Shown here: positions 23,988 to 32,590 of the stretch, piece after piece
Numbering within the stretch: the first letter of the stretch is position 1
Layout: every line of letters begins with the position of its first letter
Assembly: GCA_029287455.1 (NCBI GenBank)
Contig: JARFRB010000058.1
Coordinates: 1-39,212, forward strand
DNA from: Pelagibius litoralis
Lineage (GTDB): Bacteria > Pseudomonadota > Alphaproteobacteria > Kiloniellales > DSM-21159
Reading direction: 5' to 3'
Length of the DNA: 39,212 nt
The notes under the pieces: model-generated
The model's database searches: none
What the model saw: the letters and a program-made list of their open reading frames with translations, nothing else
Told to the model about the DNA's origin: nothing
Position numbers and translations under genes: made by a program

Positions 23988-25340
23988 ATGACCCTACAGG
24001 TCGCCATCGTCGGCTCCGGACCCAGCGGATTCTACGCCGCCGATGCCCTTTTGCGACTCGGCGACGCGCGGATTGACTTGATTGAGCGCTTGCCGACGCC
24101 ATTCGGTTTGATCCGGGGCGGCGTTGCGCCAGACCATCAGAGCACCAAGCGGGTCTCGCGAAGCTTCGAGAAGACCGCGCTGGCGACCCCGATCGCCTAT
24201 TTCGGCAACGTGGAGATTGGGCGCGACCTCACCATGGAAGAGCTGCGGGGCCTCTACGACGTGGTGATACTCGCGGTCGGGGCACCGCGCGACCGGCCGC
24301 TGGACATCCCTGGAGCAGACAAGGCAGGCGTGATCGGCTCCGCGGCTTTCGTCGGCTGGTATAACGGGCACCCGGATTTTCATGATCTCGACCCATCCCT
24401 CGACAGCGAGCGGGTGGTGGTGATCGGCAACGGCAATGTCGCCCTGGACATCGCCCGCGTCTTGGTCAAAACGCCCGAGGAGATGGCGGTCTCGGACATT
24501 TCCGAGCAAGCCGGCCAAGCCATCGCAGCCTCGCCGATCCGCGAAGTCGTGCTGCTGGGGCGCCGGGGGCCGGTGGAGGCGAAATTCAGCCAGAAGGAAC
24601 TGCGCGAGATGGGCAGCCTGGCGGCCGCTCGGCCCCTGGTCGATCCAGCGGACTTGGAACAGCCCATCCCGCCACGGCTTTCGGAAAGGGCGCGCCGCGT
24701 GGCCGAACGGAATCTGGCGATCCTGAGCGATTTCGCCCAGAAGGGAAGCGCTGCAGAAGCCGAGAGCCGCCCGAAGCGGGTGGTATTCCGCTTTTTCGCG
24801 CAGCCCGTCGAGGTCGCGGGCGGCGCTCAGGTTTCCGGCCTGCTGTGCGAGCGCACTCGGGTGTTGGACGGCCGGGTGGAGGGCACCGGTGAGCGCATTA
24901 CGCTCGACTGCGGCCTTGTCATACCGGCCATTGGATACCGGTCGATCCGAATCCCCGGCGTGCCCTACGATGCTGCAAGGGGCCGTTTTCGCAACCGCGA
25001 TGGGCGCATCGCTGAGGGCCTATATTGCGTGGGATGGTGCAAGCGCGGCCCGGTCGGCGTAATCGGCACGAGCAAGGCCGACGGCGAGGAGGCCGCGCTG
25101 GCGATCCGCAAGGATTTCACCAATGGCGCGGGCGGAGGGAAGCCGGGGCGCGATGGCTTGGAGAGCTTGCTTAGGGGTCGGGAAACGCGCTGGGTCGACT
25201 ACGAGCAATGGGCGGTTATCGATAAGGCGGAGCAGGCGGCCGCGGCACCTGGGGCGCCGCGCCGAAAGTTCGTCACCGTCGCCGATATGCTGGCTTTGCT
25301 GGAAGATGGCGCCCGGAATGCATATTTGGCGAGAGATTAG
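23988..25340 (+). CDS. fprA: FprA/adrenodoxin reductase-type ferredoxin-NADP reductase
   Basis: 450 aa. FAD binding is shown by VAIVGSGPSGFYAADALL near the start and NADP binding by VVVIGNGNVALDIARVL around residue 145. RLPTPFGLIRGGVAPDHQ and the C-terminal GWCKRGPVGVIGTSKADGEE are typical of this family. The enzyme transfers electrons between NADPH and ferredoxin. Lying in one operon with KorAB, it could use ferredoxin reduced by KorAB or top up the ferredoxin pool; direction is not fixed by sequence. No ferredoxin gene is present in the window. GGGCGG precedes the ATG. Confidence 0.93.
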   Translation: MTLQVAIVGSGPSGFYAADALLRLGDARIDLIERLPTPFGLIRGGVAPDHQSTKRVSRSFEKTALATPIAYFGNVEIGRDLTMEELRGLYDVVILAVGAPRDRPLDIPGADKAGVIGSAAFVGWYNGHPDFHDLDPSLDSERVVVIGNGNVALDIARVLVKTPEEMAVSDISEQAGQAIAASPIREVVLLGRRGPVEAKFSQKELREMGSLAAARPLVDPADLEQPIPPRLSERARRVAERNLAILSDFAQKGSAAEAESRPKRVVFRFFAQPVEVAGGAQVSGLLCERTRVLDGRVEGTGERITLDCGLVIPAIGYRSIRIPGVPYDAARGRFRNRDGRIAEGLYCVGWCKRGPVGVIGTSKADGEEAALAIRKDFTNGAGGGKPGRDGLESLLRGRETRWVDYEQWAVIDKAEQAAAAPGAPRRKFVTVADMLALLEDGARNAYLARD

Positions 25341-25416
25341 TCAGGCAAGCCTTGCATGGCCCGGCGGTGGAGAGCATGACAAGCCCGAGCGATTGCGCGG
25401 CCCGAATTTCGGATAG

Positions 25417-27288
25417 GTGAAGATGGAAGGCACGACAGTTTTGACTCAGCCCAGAGAAACCCTGGAAAGCGCGGTGGTGCGCTTTGCGGGGGATTCGGGC
25501 GACGGCATGCAGATCACGGGCAGCCAGTTCACTCTGGCCACCGCGCTGGCCGGGAACGACCTTGCGACCTTCCCGGACTTTCCGGCGGAAATCCGTGCGC
25601 CCGCGGGCACCACCTATGGCGTTTCAGCCTATCAAATCAATTTCGGCGGCCGGGAGATCAAGACCGCGGGCGACGCGGTGGACGTGCTTGTGGCCATGAA
25701 TCCGGCGGCCCTTAAGGTCAATCTCGGCGATCTCAAATCGGGCGGATTGATTGTCGTCGATACCGGCAGCTTTGGGGCGAAGAACCTCGCGAAGGCGCAC
25801 TACGCGGCCAACCCGCTCGAGGACGGCAGTCTGGAGGACCGGCGCGTTCTGGCCATCGACATGTCCGGCCAGACGGAGAAGGCCGTGGAGGGCCTGGGCC
25901 TGACCAAGAAGGAAAGCCTGCGCTGCAAGAACATGTGGGCGTTGGGGCTGATCTACTGGATGTTCGGGCGCGACCGGAAGCCTACCGTGGATTGGCTCGA
26001 CGCCAAGTTCGCCGCCCGGCAGGAGATCGCGAAGGCAAATGCCGCCGCGCTGAATGCCGGTCACGCCTACGCGGAAACCGCGGAGCTTCCAGCGGACGTG
26101 CAGAGTTACGTTGTGCCGGCGGCGACCCTGGCACCCGGCACCTATCGCAACGTCACCGGCACCGAGGCCCTAGCGTTCGGTTTGCTGGCGGGGGTGCAGT
26201 TGGCCAGCTTGGGGATGACCTTCTGCTCTTACCCCATCACGCCAGCCTCCCAACTTTTGCATACCCTGGCGGCTTTGAAGTCGCACGGCGTCGTCACCTT
26301 CCAAGCCGAGGACGAGATCGCGGCGGTTTGCGCGGCGATTGGCGCGTCTTACGCGGGCTCCTTGGGCGTCACTTCGTCGTCGGGGCCCGGCATCGCGCTG
26401 AAGACGGAGGCCTTGGGATTGGCGATCGCCACGGAATTGCCGCTGGTGGTGATCAATTCCCAGCGTGGCGGGCCATCCACGGGATTGCCGACGAAGACCG
26501 AGCAGTCGGATCTTTATCAGGCGGTCTACGGCCGCAACGCCGACAGCCCGCTCGCGGTGCTGGCGGCGTCTTCGCCCTCGGATTGTTTCGAGGTTGCAAT
26601 CGAGGCGGTGCGCATCGCCACACGCTATATGACCCCGGTGATCTTGCTGACCGATGGCTATCTGGCGAATGCGTCGGAGCCGTGGCGCCTGCCCAGCATG
26701 TCTGATTACGAGCCCTTCCCGGTGACCTTCCGCGAGGACCCGGAGGGCTTCCAGCCCTTCCTGCGGGATCCGGCGACCTTGGCCCGGGTCTGGGCCAAGC
26801 CCGGAACGCCTGGCCTGGAGCATCGAATTGGCGGGATCGAGAAGGACTACGAGACCGGGAACATTTCCTACGATCCGGAGAACCATCAGCGCATGACCGA
26901 TGTGCGCGCGGAGAAGATCGACCGGATCGCCGGCGACATTCCCCTGCAAGCGGTGGCCCAGGGCAATCCAAGCGGGCGCCTGGCGGTGGTCGGCTGGGGC
27001 TCGACTTACGGGCCGATCAGCCGGGCGGTGCTTGGGCTTATCGATCAGGGTCTGGATGTCAGCCACATTCATCTGCGCCACATCTGGCCGCTTCCACGAA
27101 ACTTGGGCGAACTTCTACGCAGCTACGACCGGATCTTGGTGCCGGAGATGAACAACGGGCAGCTCAGCACCCTGCTGCGCGCCGAGTTCCTGGTTCCCGC
27201 GGAACCTCTGACGAAGGTGACCGGCAAGCCTTTCAAGATCGCGGAACTAGAAGCCGCCATTCGCAGCCGACTGGAGACCAAGCAATGA
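25417..27288 (+). CDS. korA: 2-oxoacid:ferredoxin oxidoreductase, fused gamma/alpha subunit (KorA)
   Basis: 623 aa. The N-terminal 190 residues are the gamma domain (VVRFAGDSGDGMQITGSQF, then AEIRAPAGTTYGVSAYQINF). The alpha, pyrimidine-domain part follows (CSYPITPASQLLHTLAALK, FQAEDEIAAVCAAIGASYAG, NSQRGGPSTGLPTKTEQSDL). Such KorAB enzymes oxidise 2-oxoglutarate or similar acids with CoA and reduce ferredoxin at low potential. The start is uncertain: GTG at 25417 or ATG at 25423. The stop overlaps the korB start by four bases. It lies 76 bases after fprA. Confidence 0.94.
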   Translation: MKMEGTTVLTQPRETLESAVVRFAGDSGDGMQITGSQFTLATALAGNDLATFPDFPAEIRAPAGTTYGVSAYQINFGGREIKTAGDAVDVLVAMNPAALKVNLGDLKSGGLIVVDTGSFGAKNLAKAHYAANPLEDGSLEDRRVLAIDMSGQTEKAVEGLGLTKKESLRCKNMWALGLIYWMFGRDRKPTVDWLDAKFAARQEIAKANAAALNAGHAYAETAELPADVQSYVVPAATLAPGTYRNVTGTEALAFGLLAGVQLASLGMTFCSYPITPASQLLHTLAALKSHGVVTFQAEDEIAAVCAAIGASYAGSLGVTSSSGPGIALKTEALGLAIATELPLVVINSQRGGPSTGLPTKTEQSDLYQAVYGRNADSPLAVLAASSPSDCFEVAIEAVRIATRYMTPVILLTDGYLANASEPWRLPSMSDYEPFPVTFREDPEGFQPFLRDPATLARVWAKPGTPGLEHRIGGIEKDYETGNISYDPENHQRMTDVRAEKIDRIAGDIPLQAVAQGNPSGRLAVVGWGSTYGPISRAVLGLIDQGLDVSHIHLRHIWPLPRNLGELLRSYDRILVPEMNNGQLSTLLRAEFLVPAEPLTKVTGKPFKIAELEAAIRSRLETKQ

Positions 27289-28319
27289 ATGTCGCGACGC
27301 CACCCGAGGGGCTAACCGCTAAGGATTATGCCTCGGATCAGGAAGTGCGCTGGTGCCCGGGCTGCGGTGACCATGCGATCCTAAAGGCGGTACACAAGAC
27401 CTGCGCGGATTTGGGGCTGTCGCGCGACCGTACGGTCTTCGTCTCGGGGATCGGCTGCGCGGCGCGTTTTCCCTACTACATGTCGACATACGGCTTCCAT
27501 ACGATCCATGGCCGCGCGCCGGCGATCGCCACTGGCATCAAGCTGGCTAACCCGGCTTTGGACGTGTGGCTGATCAGTGGCGACGGTGACTCGCTCTCCA
27601 TCGGCGGCAACCATGTGCTCCACGTTCTTCGGCGCAATCTCGATATCAACTTCCTGCTGTTCAACAACGAGATTTATGGCCTGACCAAGGGCCAGTATTC
27701 GCCGACCAGCCAAGTCGGCACGCGCTCCCCCTCGACACCGCGTGGCTCCTTGGATCAGCCGGTTTCCGCGGCGCTTTTCGCGCTTGGCTGCGGAGCGCGC
27801 TTTCTTGCGCGCGCCATCGACACGCAGCAAAAGCATTTGCAGGAGGTGCTAAAGCAAGCCCAAGCGCATCGAGGCACGTCCTTCGTGGAAATCTTCCAGA
27901 ATTGTATCGTTTACAACGATGCTGCATTCAGTCACTTCACGGAGCGTGAGGTCGCGCAGGACCGCCAGATACATGTGGAGCATGGCAAGCCCCTACTGTT
28001 TGGAACGGATCGGCGCAAAGGGCTGCGCTTGCGGTCGGACGGGCTGGGCCTTGAAGCCATGGACCTGGATGCGAGCGGCCTCTCAGAGGCGGATATCTTG
28101 ATTCACGACCGCCACAACCCGGTCCTGGCGAATTTGCTGGCGCGCATGACCCCTCCCGATTTGCCCGTGGCGCTGGGGGTGCTGCTCGAACTGGAAGCGC
28201 CGACCTACGAGGCGCTTGTCGACGCCGAGATGGAGTCGGCGACCGGCTCCAAGCTGCCCATGCCGGTTCGCTGCGATGTCGATGCGCTGCTAAGGACTGG
28301 CCATACTTGGAGCGTTTAG
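27285..28319 (+). CDS. korB: 2-oxoacid:ferredoxin oxidoreductase beta subunit (KorB)
   Basis: 344 aa. WCPGCGDHAIL near residue 24 and the later FVSGIGCAARFPYY supply the cysteines for the single [4Fe-4S] cluster. The TPP site is SGDGDSLSIGGNH with downstream LLFNNEIYGLTKGQYSPTS. There is no extra ferredoxin domain, so a separate ferredoxin must accept electrons. Together with KorA it could provide the low-potential reductant needed by RACE and the 6-hydroxynicotinate reductase-like protein (inference). It converges on the MarR gene with only 22 bases between them and no clear terminator. Confidence 0.95.
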   Translation: MNVATPPEGLTAKDYASDQEVRWCPGCGDHAILKAVHKTCADLGLSRDRTVFVSGIGCAARFPYYMSTYGFHTIHGRAPAIATGIKLANPALDVWLISGDGDSLSIGGNHVLHVLRRNLDINFLLFNNEIYGLTKGQYSPTSQVGTRSPSTPRGSLDQPVSAALFALGCGARFLARAIDTQQKHLQEVLKQAQAHRGTSFVEIFQNCIVYNDAAFSHFTEREVAQDRQIHVEHGKPLLFGTDRRKGLRLRSDGLGLEAMDLDASGLSEADILIHDRHNPVLANLLARMTPPDLPVALGVLLELEAPTYEALVDAEMESATGSKLPMPVRCDVDALLRTGHTWSV

Positions 28320-28341
28320 GCTGCGCCCGGCGGCAGGTGGT

Positions 28342-28821
28342 CTAGATCATCTTCCGCAGCAGGGTGGTTAAGGTCTTTCGCTCTTCCGGGCTCAGCCTTT
28401 CCAAAGCCATTTCGTCGATCGCCGCCGCATCGCTCAAGAGGCTTCCGACAAGTTCCTGACCTTCATTGGTGAGACGAAGGACCATGCGGCGCCGGTCAGT
28501 CGGGTCCGGCATGCGTTGGATGAGCTTCCGGTCCACCAAGCGGTGGATAACGCCCTGAATTGTCGCCGGATCCATGGCGGACAGGCGGCCCAGGCGGTTC
28601 TGTGAGAGCTGGCCCATCTCGTGCAGGCGGGCGAGCGCGAAGAACTGCGTGGGCGTCAGTTGATATCCCCCGAGCCGGTCCTGGAAAATCGCTGAGGCGC
28701 GCTGGTGAGCACGCTTGAGAAGAAGCGAGATCTGGTCGTCCAGCGCGAATACAGAGTCGCCCTGCGGGTCGGGGATGAAAGGTCGGCTGTAAGCGTCCAA
28801 AGCAGTTTCGCTCCCTGTCAA
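28342..28821 (-). CDS. MarR-family transcriptional regulator
   Basis: 159 aa with the TTG start proposed here. A helical N-terminus (LDDQISLLLKRAHQRASAIFQ) is followed by the winged helix: LTPTQFFALARL, SQNRLGRLSAMDPATIQGVIHRL (recognition helix), then the wing DPTDRRRMVLRLTNEG. The start is uncertain. The frame is open upstream to an ATG at 28905 and beyond, but those residues do not look like MarR sequence and no good ribosome binding site is seen. MarR proteins usually sense an aromatic or heterocyclic ligand and repress nearby catabolic genes; the divergent region at 22.8 kb or its own leader are possible targets. Confidence 0.9.
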   Translation of the reverse strand: MTGSETALDAYSRPFIPDPQGDSVFALDDQISLLLKRAHQRASAIFQDRLGGYQLTPTQFFALARLHEMGQLSQNRLGRLSAMDPATIQGVIHRLVDRKLIQRMPDPTDRRRMVLRLTNEGQELVGSLLSDAAAIDEMALERLSPEERKTLTTLLRKMI

Positions 28822-28927
28822 AGTTCTGTCTTGGTTTCCATAACAGCGCCCGCTAGGCGCAAAAAATTTCGATTCGATCCCTGTGCCGAGCAAGACAATC
28901 AGCATGCCAGATTGAGTCGTCTTATCG
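28822..28927 (-). promoter_or_regulatory. leader of the MarR gene
   Basis: This short gap between the hutH stop and the MarR start is AT-rich for this genome. It contains a perfect 5-base hairpin, GCGCC (28846-28850) and GGCGC (28856-28860), next to an A6/T6 run (28861-28866). On the minus strand the T-run comes before the hairpin, so it is not a normal intrinsic terminator; it may be an operator or promoter spacer. Confidence 0.3.
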
Positions 28928-30475
28928 TTAGGGTAGAAATAGGTCTGCCTCGGAATTTGGCCAGAGGCCATCGTAAAAAAAACCTTCAACCACCAAATCC
29001 GCGATTTTTTGGACATCGGGCGAGAAGGGCCGATCGTCGATCAGCGTCGCTGCTCGTTCGCGTATTGCGCGATGTGCTTTCGCCAGCTCGGGCGCGGTGG
29101 CCAGCGGCGCGCGCAGGTCGATCCCTTGGGCCGAGGCGAGGAGCTCAATGGCGACCACGTTGGCCGCGTTCACGGTCATCGCACGTAGCCGCCGGGCGCC
29201 ATGCGTGGCCATGGAGACATGGTCCTCTTGGTTTGCCGAGGTGGGCAGGGAATCCACGACAGCCGGCGTTGCCAGGGTCTTCGTCTCAGCGGCGAGCGCG
29301 GCGGCGGTGATATGCGCGATCATGAAGCCCGAGTTCAGGCCGGGTTCGGCGATCAGAAAGGCGGGCAGGCTCGACATATGCGCGTCGGTCAGCAAAGCGA
29401 CGCGCCGTTCGCTCAAGGCGACGACCTCGCTAAGCGCAAGCGCGAGCATGTCCGCGGCGAAGGCGACCGGTTCGGCGTGGAAGTTGCCGCCGGAAAGAAT
29501 CTCCCCGCTCTCGCTGAAGACCAGGGGGTTGTCGGAGACGGCATTGGCCTCTCGCGCCAGCATCCCGGCCGCTTGCCCGATCAAATCGTAAGCGGCACCC
29601 ATGACCTGAGGCTGGCAGCGCAGCGAGTAGGGATCCTGAACCCGGTCGCACTCGAGATGGGAGGTGCGGATCCGGCTGCCGTCCAGCAAACGGCGCAGCC
29701 AACCGGCGACGGTGATCTGTCCAAGCTGGCCGCGAATCTCATGAATTCGCGGGTCGAAAGGCGTGTCGCTGCCTAGGGCTGCGTCCACGCTCATGGCGCC
29801 CGCGTAGAGGGCCGCCGCGAAAACGTCGAGGCCGCGGAACAGTCCGTCGAGGGCCAAGGCCGTCGAGACCTGGGTGCCGTTCAGGAGGGCCAATCCTTCC
29901 TTCGCTTCAAGGATGACCGGCTCCAGGCCCAGGCGGGCAAGCGCTTCGCCCCCGGGCAGCCTTTCACCCTTCAGCAAAACCTCGCCTTCGCCGATCAAGA
30001 CCGCCGACATCGCCGCGAGCGGCGCAAGGTCGCCGGATGCCCCGACGGAGCCTTGGGAGGGAATGACCGGGCAGGCATCGGCGTTGAGGAGATTGACCAG
30101 AAGCTCGATGACCGACTTGCGAATGCCGGAGTAGCCGCGCGCGAGCGATCCTGCTTTCAGGAGCATGACCAAGCGCACCACCCCCGGCTCCAGAGGCTCG
30201 CCCACGCCGGCGCAGTGCGAAAGAACCAGGCGCCGCTGCAATTCGTGAACCTGATCTTGTGAAATCGAGTGCTTGGCGAGAATTCCGAAGCCGGTGTTGA
30301 CGCCGTAGACCCGCTGGTCCTCGGCCACGATCCGCGCCACGGTCTCGGCGGAGGCCTCCACCGCGCCCCATGCCGAGGGCGCGATCTCCACGGGTTTGGG
30401 TTGGCGCCAGAATGCGTGCAAATCGCTGAACGGCAATTCGCCCGGAACGAGGATAAGGCGATCGTCCGTGGCCAT
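28928..30475 (-). CDS. hutH: histidine ammonia-lyase family enzyme (HutH)
   Basis: 515 aa, normal for bacterial HAL. The MIO prosthetic-group triad A146-S147-G148 is in GSVGASGDLAPLA. Y57 (VYGVNTGFG) and H87 (RRLVLSHCAGVGEPL) match catalytic positions, and QDPYSLRCQPQVMGA and TSANQEDHVSMATHGA are typical HutH segments. It should convert L-histidine to urocanate and ammonia. No hutU, hutI or hutG is in the window, so either these are elsewhere or the enzyme acts on a histidine-related amine such as a betaine; the former is simpler. GGGAG precedes the ATG, and a GlxA regulator lies 68 bases upstream. Confidence 0.93.
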   Translation of the reverse strand: MATDDRLILVPGELPFSDLHAFWRQPKPVEIAPSAWGAVEASAETVARIVAEDQRVYGVNTGFGILAKHSISQDQVHELQRRLVLSHCAGVGEPLEPGVVRLVMLLKAGSLARGYSGIRKSVIELLVNLLNADACPVIPSQGSVGASGDLAPLAAMSAVLIGEGEVLLKGERLPGGEALARLGLEPVILEAKEGLALLNGTQVSTALALDGLFRGLDVFAAALYAGAMSVDAALGSDTPFDPRIHEIRGQLGQITVAGWLRRLLDGSRIRTSHLECDRVQDPYSLRCQPQVMGAAYDLIGQAAGMLAREANAVSDNPLVFSESGEILSGGNFHAEPVAFAADMLALALSEVVALSERRVALLTDAHMSSLPAFLIAEPGLNSGFMIAHITAAALAAETKTLATPAVVDSLPTSANQEDHVSMATHGARRLRAMTVNAANVVAIELLASAQGIDLRAPLATAPELAKAHRAIRERAATLIDDRPFSPDVQKIADLVVEGFFYDGLWPNSEADLFLP

Positions 30476-30543
30476 CCCGGTACTCCCTCGGCTGGTGATG
30501 CGCTCAAGCTATATCACTGGGGCTGCGCTTGCGGAACGGGTGC

Positions 30544-31527
30544 TCAGCTGACCACCAAGCGTTCTTCCCGTGGCGTCTTCTTGAAGATTTCCCGGTAGCA
30601 TTTGGAGAAGTGCGACGCCGATACGAACCCGCAGGCCAGGGCCACGTCCAGAACCGAAAGCGACGTCTGGGTGAGCAACTGTCGGGCCCGCTCCAGCCGA
30701 AGCTCCAGATAGAATCGGGTTGGCGTGCGCTGCAGGTATTTGCGGAACAAGCGCTCCAATTGGCGCGTCGAAAGGCCCACGCGCGTCGCTAGATCGGCGC
30801 GCGCGAGAGGTTCTTCCAGGTGCGCTTCCATCAGCGCGACCACCTTCAGCAGCTTGGGGTGGCTGATGCCCAGGCGCAAGCGGAGGTCCATGCGCTGCTT
30901 GTCGTGCTGGTCGCGCAGGCGTTCATGCATGAACTGGTCCGCCACCCTCGAGGTCAGTGCCCGTCCGTGATCGGGTGCGATCAGGGCCAGCATCATGTCC
31001 AAGGAGGCCGTGCCGCCGGAGCAGGTAAAGCGGCCCCGGTCGACCTCGAAGAGCTCGTTCGTGGCGTCGAGCTGCGGGAAGTCCTCGCGGAAACCCGGCA
31101 AGTTCTCCCAATGTATCGTGCATCTGTGGCCGTCGAGCATGCCGAGCTTCGCGAGAACGTGGCTCGCCGTGGAAACGGCACCCATCCGGCAGCCCGTGCG
31201 CTCGAGCCGGCGCAGCCAGGCAAAGACTTTCTTGTCGGCGAAATTGCGCACCCCAACGCCGGCGCAGATGATCAGGTTGGGCAAGCGCTCGAAGCGATCG
31301 ATGGCGCCGTCGGGGATGATGCGCGCGCCATTGGACGCGGCGACCGGCTCGCCGTCGCTCGTGATCAAGAACCATTCGTAGAGGTCGCGCCCTGAAAGCC
31401 TGTTGGCGCTGCGCAGCGGCTCTATTGCGGAGCTAAAGGCAAGCAAGGAAAAGCCGGGCAACAGCAAGAACCCGAAGACCTGCCGCGGCGCCGCCGCGCT
31501 TTCAGTCCCCGGTTCCTCGACCGCCAT
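30544..31527 (-). CDS. GlxA-family transcriptional regulator (complete)
   Basis: 327 aa. The start at 31527 (MAVEEPG) has a strong GGAGG seven bases upstream; the frame extends further but without support. The N-terminal DJ-1/PfpI-like ligand domain starts with FGFLLLPGFSLLAFSSAIEPLR and includes CTIHWENLPGF and TCSGGTASLDMMLALI. The C-terminal AraC domain has LSTRQLERLFRKYLQRTP and ACGFVSASHFSKCYREIF. It resembles the partial regulator at 1-890. Named relatives (GbdR, CdhR, SouR, ArgR) activate catabolism of betaines or amino acids. It could activate hutH downstream or the whole block. Confidence 0.94.
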   Translation of the reverse strand: MAVEEPGTESAAAPRQVFGFLLLPGFSLLAFSSAIEPLRSANRLSGRDLYEWFLITSDGEPVAASNGARIIPDGAIDRFERLPNLIICAGVGVRNFADKKVFAWLRRLERTGCRMGAVSTASHVLAKLGMLDGHRCTIHWENLPGFREDFPQLDATNELFEVDRGRFTCSGGTASLDMMLALIAPDHGRALTSRVADQFMHERLRDQHDKQRMDLRLRLGISHPKLLKVVALMEAHLEEPLARADLATRVGLSTRQLERLFRKYLQRTPTRFYLELRLERARQLLTQTSLSVLDVALACGFVSASHFSKCYREIFKKTPREERLVVS

Positions 31528-31724
31528 CCCGCTGCCTCCTTCTCGAAATGCGCGCAGCAGGATAGTCACTCCGGAAAACCCTCGCCAAGCGAATCTCGCT
31601 TTTCGGTCCCGCCACGCGGCTGGGGGCTGGACCGGCAAGGCATTCTAGGATAATCCATCCGCGCCCTGGGCGTGAGCCGGGGCAGTCGAGATTTCGCAGG
31701 CGTCGTCCACCACTCGCTGCTTTC
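31528..31724. promoter_or_regulatory. divergent promoter gap between glxA-type gene and amidotransferase
   Basis: 197 bases between two genes facing apart, so promoters for both are expected here. I see the GGAGG ribosome site of the regulator near its start but no convincing -35/-10 pair, and no strong ribosome site before the amidotransferase ATG. No repeat or RNA gene stands out. Confidence 0.3.
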
Positions 31725-32420
31725 ATGACCGAGCGTATCCTTCTTATACGGCACATGCCGGGCGAACGCGCCGACCGCGTCGCGGTCAATCTGGCGCGCC
31801 GCGGGTATGAGCTGGATCAAGTTTGGGTCGCCGAAGGCCAGGCCCTGCCATCGCGCGCCGACGGCTACGCGGGCGCCGTGATCTACGGCGGCTCTCAAAT
31901 GGTCAGCCAGATCGAGGGGATCGACTATCTGAAGGCGGAGCGGGAGTGGCTGTCGTCCTGGATCGCTGAGGACCAGCCCCTGCTAGGGATTTGCCTCGGC
32001 GCACAGCTCATCGCCAACACTCTGGGCGCCCGGGTTTGCCCGCATCCCGACGGCATGACCGAGATTGGTTACGCCGAGATTGCACCTACTGACGCCGAGG
32101 GCAATCCGATCGCGGAGCCGATGACCGTGTATCACTGGCATCACGAAGGTTTCGACCTGCCGGATGGTGCCGAGCTTCTGGCCGAGGGTCAGGTATTCGA
32201 GAACCAGGCTTTTCGTTTCGGGGCAAATGTTTATGGCTTGCAGTTCCATCCGGAGGTCACCAAGGAGATGATGGCACAGTGGCTGGAGAACGCAAAGGAG
32301 TCCTTGGCCAAGCCTGGTGCCCAACCTCCCGAGCGGCATAGGTCGATGGCCGAGATTCACTTCGAGCCCAGCGGTCTGTGGCTTGAGACATTTCTCGATC
32401 ACTGGCTGCCCGGAGATTGA
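31725..32420 (+). CDS. class I glutamine amidotransferase-like protein
   Basis: 231 aa. The triad is C90 (PLLGICLGAQLIAN), H175 and E177 (GLQFHPEVTK). Preceding strands RILLIRHMPGE and AVIYGGSQMVSQ and the VYHWHHEGFDLP segment are typical of stand-alone GMP synthase-like amidotransferases. These hydrolyse glutamine or gamma-glutamyl compounds, sometimes for polyamine or amine breakdown. The partner or substrate is not evident. It is divergent from the GlxA regulator and is probably not part of the catabolic block. Confidence 0.9.
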   Translation: MTERILLIRHMPGERADRVAVNLARRGYELDQVWVAEGQALPSRADGYAGAVIYGGSQMVSQIEGIDYLKAEREWLSSWIAEDQPLLGICLGAQLIANTLGARVCPHPDGMTEIGYAEIAPTDAEGNPIAEPMTVYHWHHEGFDLPDGAELLAEGQVFENQAFRFGANVYGLQFHPEVTKEMMAQWLENAKESLAKPGAQPPERHRSMAEIHFEPSGLWLETFLDHWLPGD

Positions 32421-32590
32421 AAACCTTCGGCATCCGCGCCACTGTCCGATGCAAAAATCCGATTGTCCGCCATCTTGGTGCGGAACAGGTATGGGCAAAC
32501 CGGCGCCAAGCTTCCAAATCAGCACTGGGAGATATGTCTGGTCCTCCCAGGAGGAGATGAGGGTTTCAACTTGCAGCGCTGGGTCCTAGC
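32421..32590. other. 170-base gap before eipB
   Basis: Probably the eipB promoter region. A weak inverted repeat (CCGC...GCGG around 32468-32484) may act as a terminator for the amidotransferase gene, but it lacks a T-tract. No gene or other structure is visible. Confidence 0.25.

Noticed and set aside
28861-28866. Intrinsic terminator after hutH
   Set aside because: The T-run precedes rather than follows the hairpin on the minus strand.
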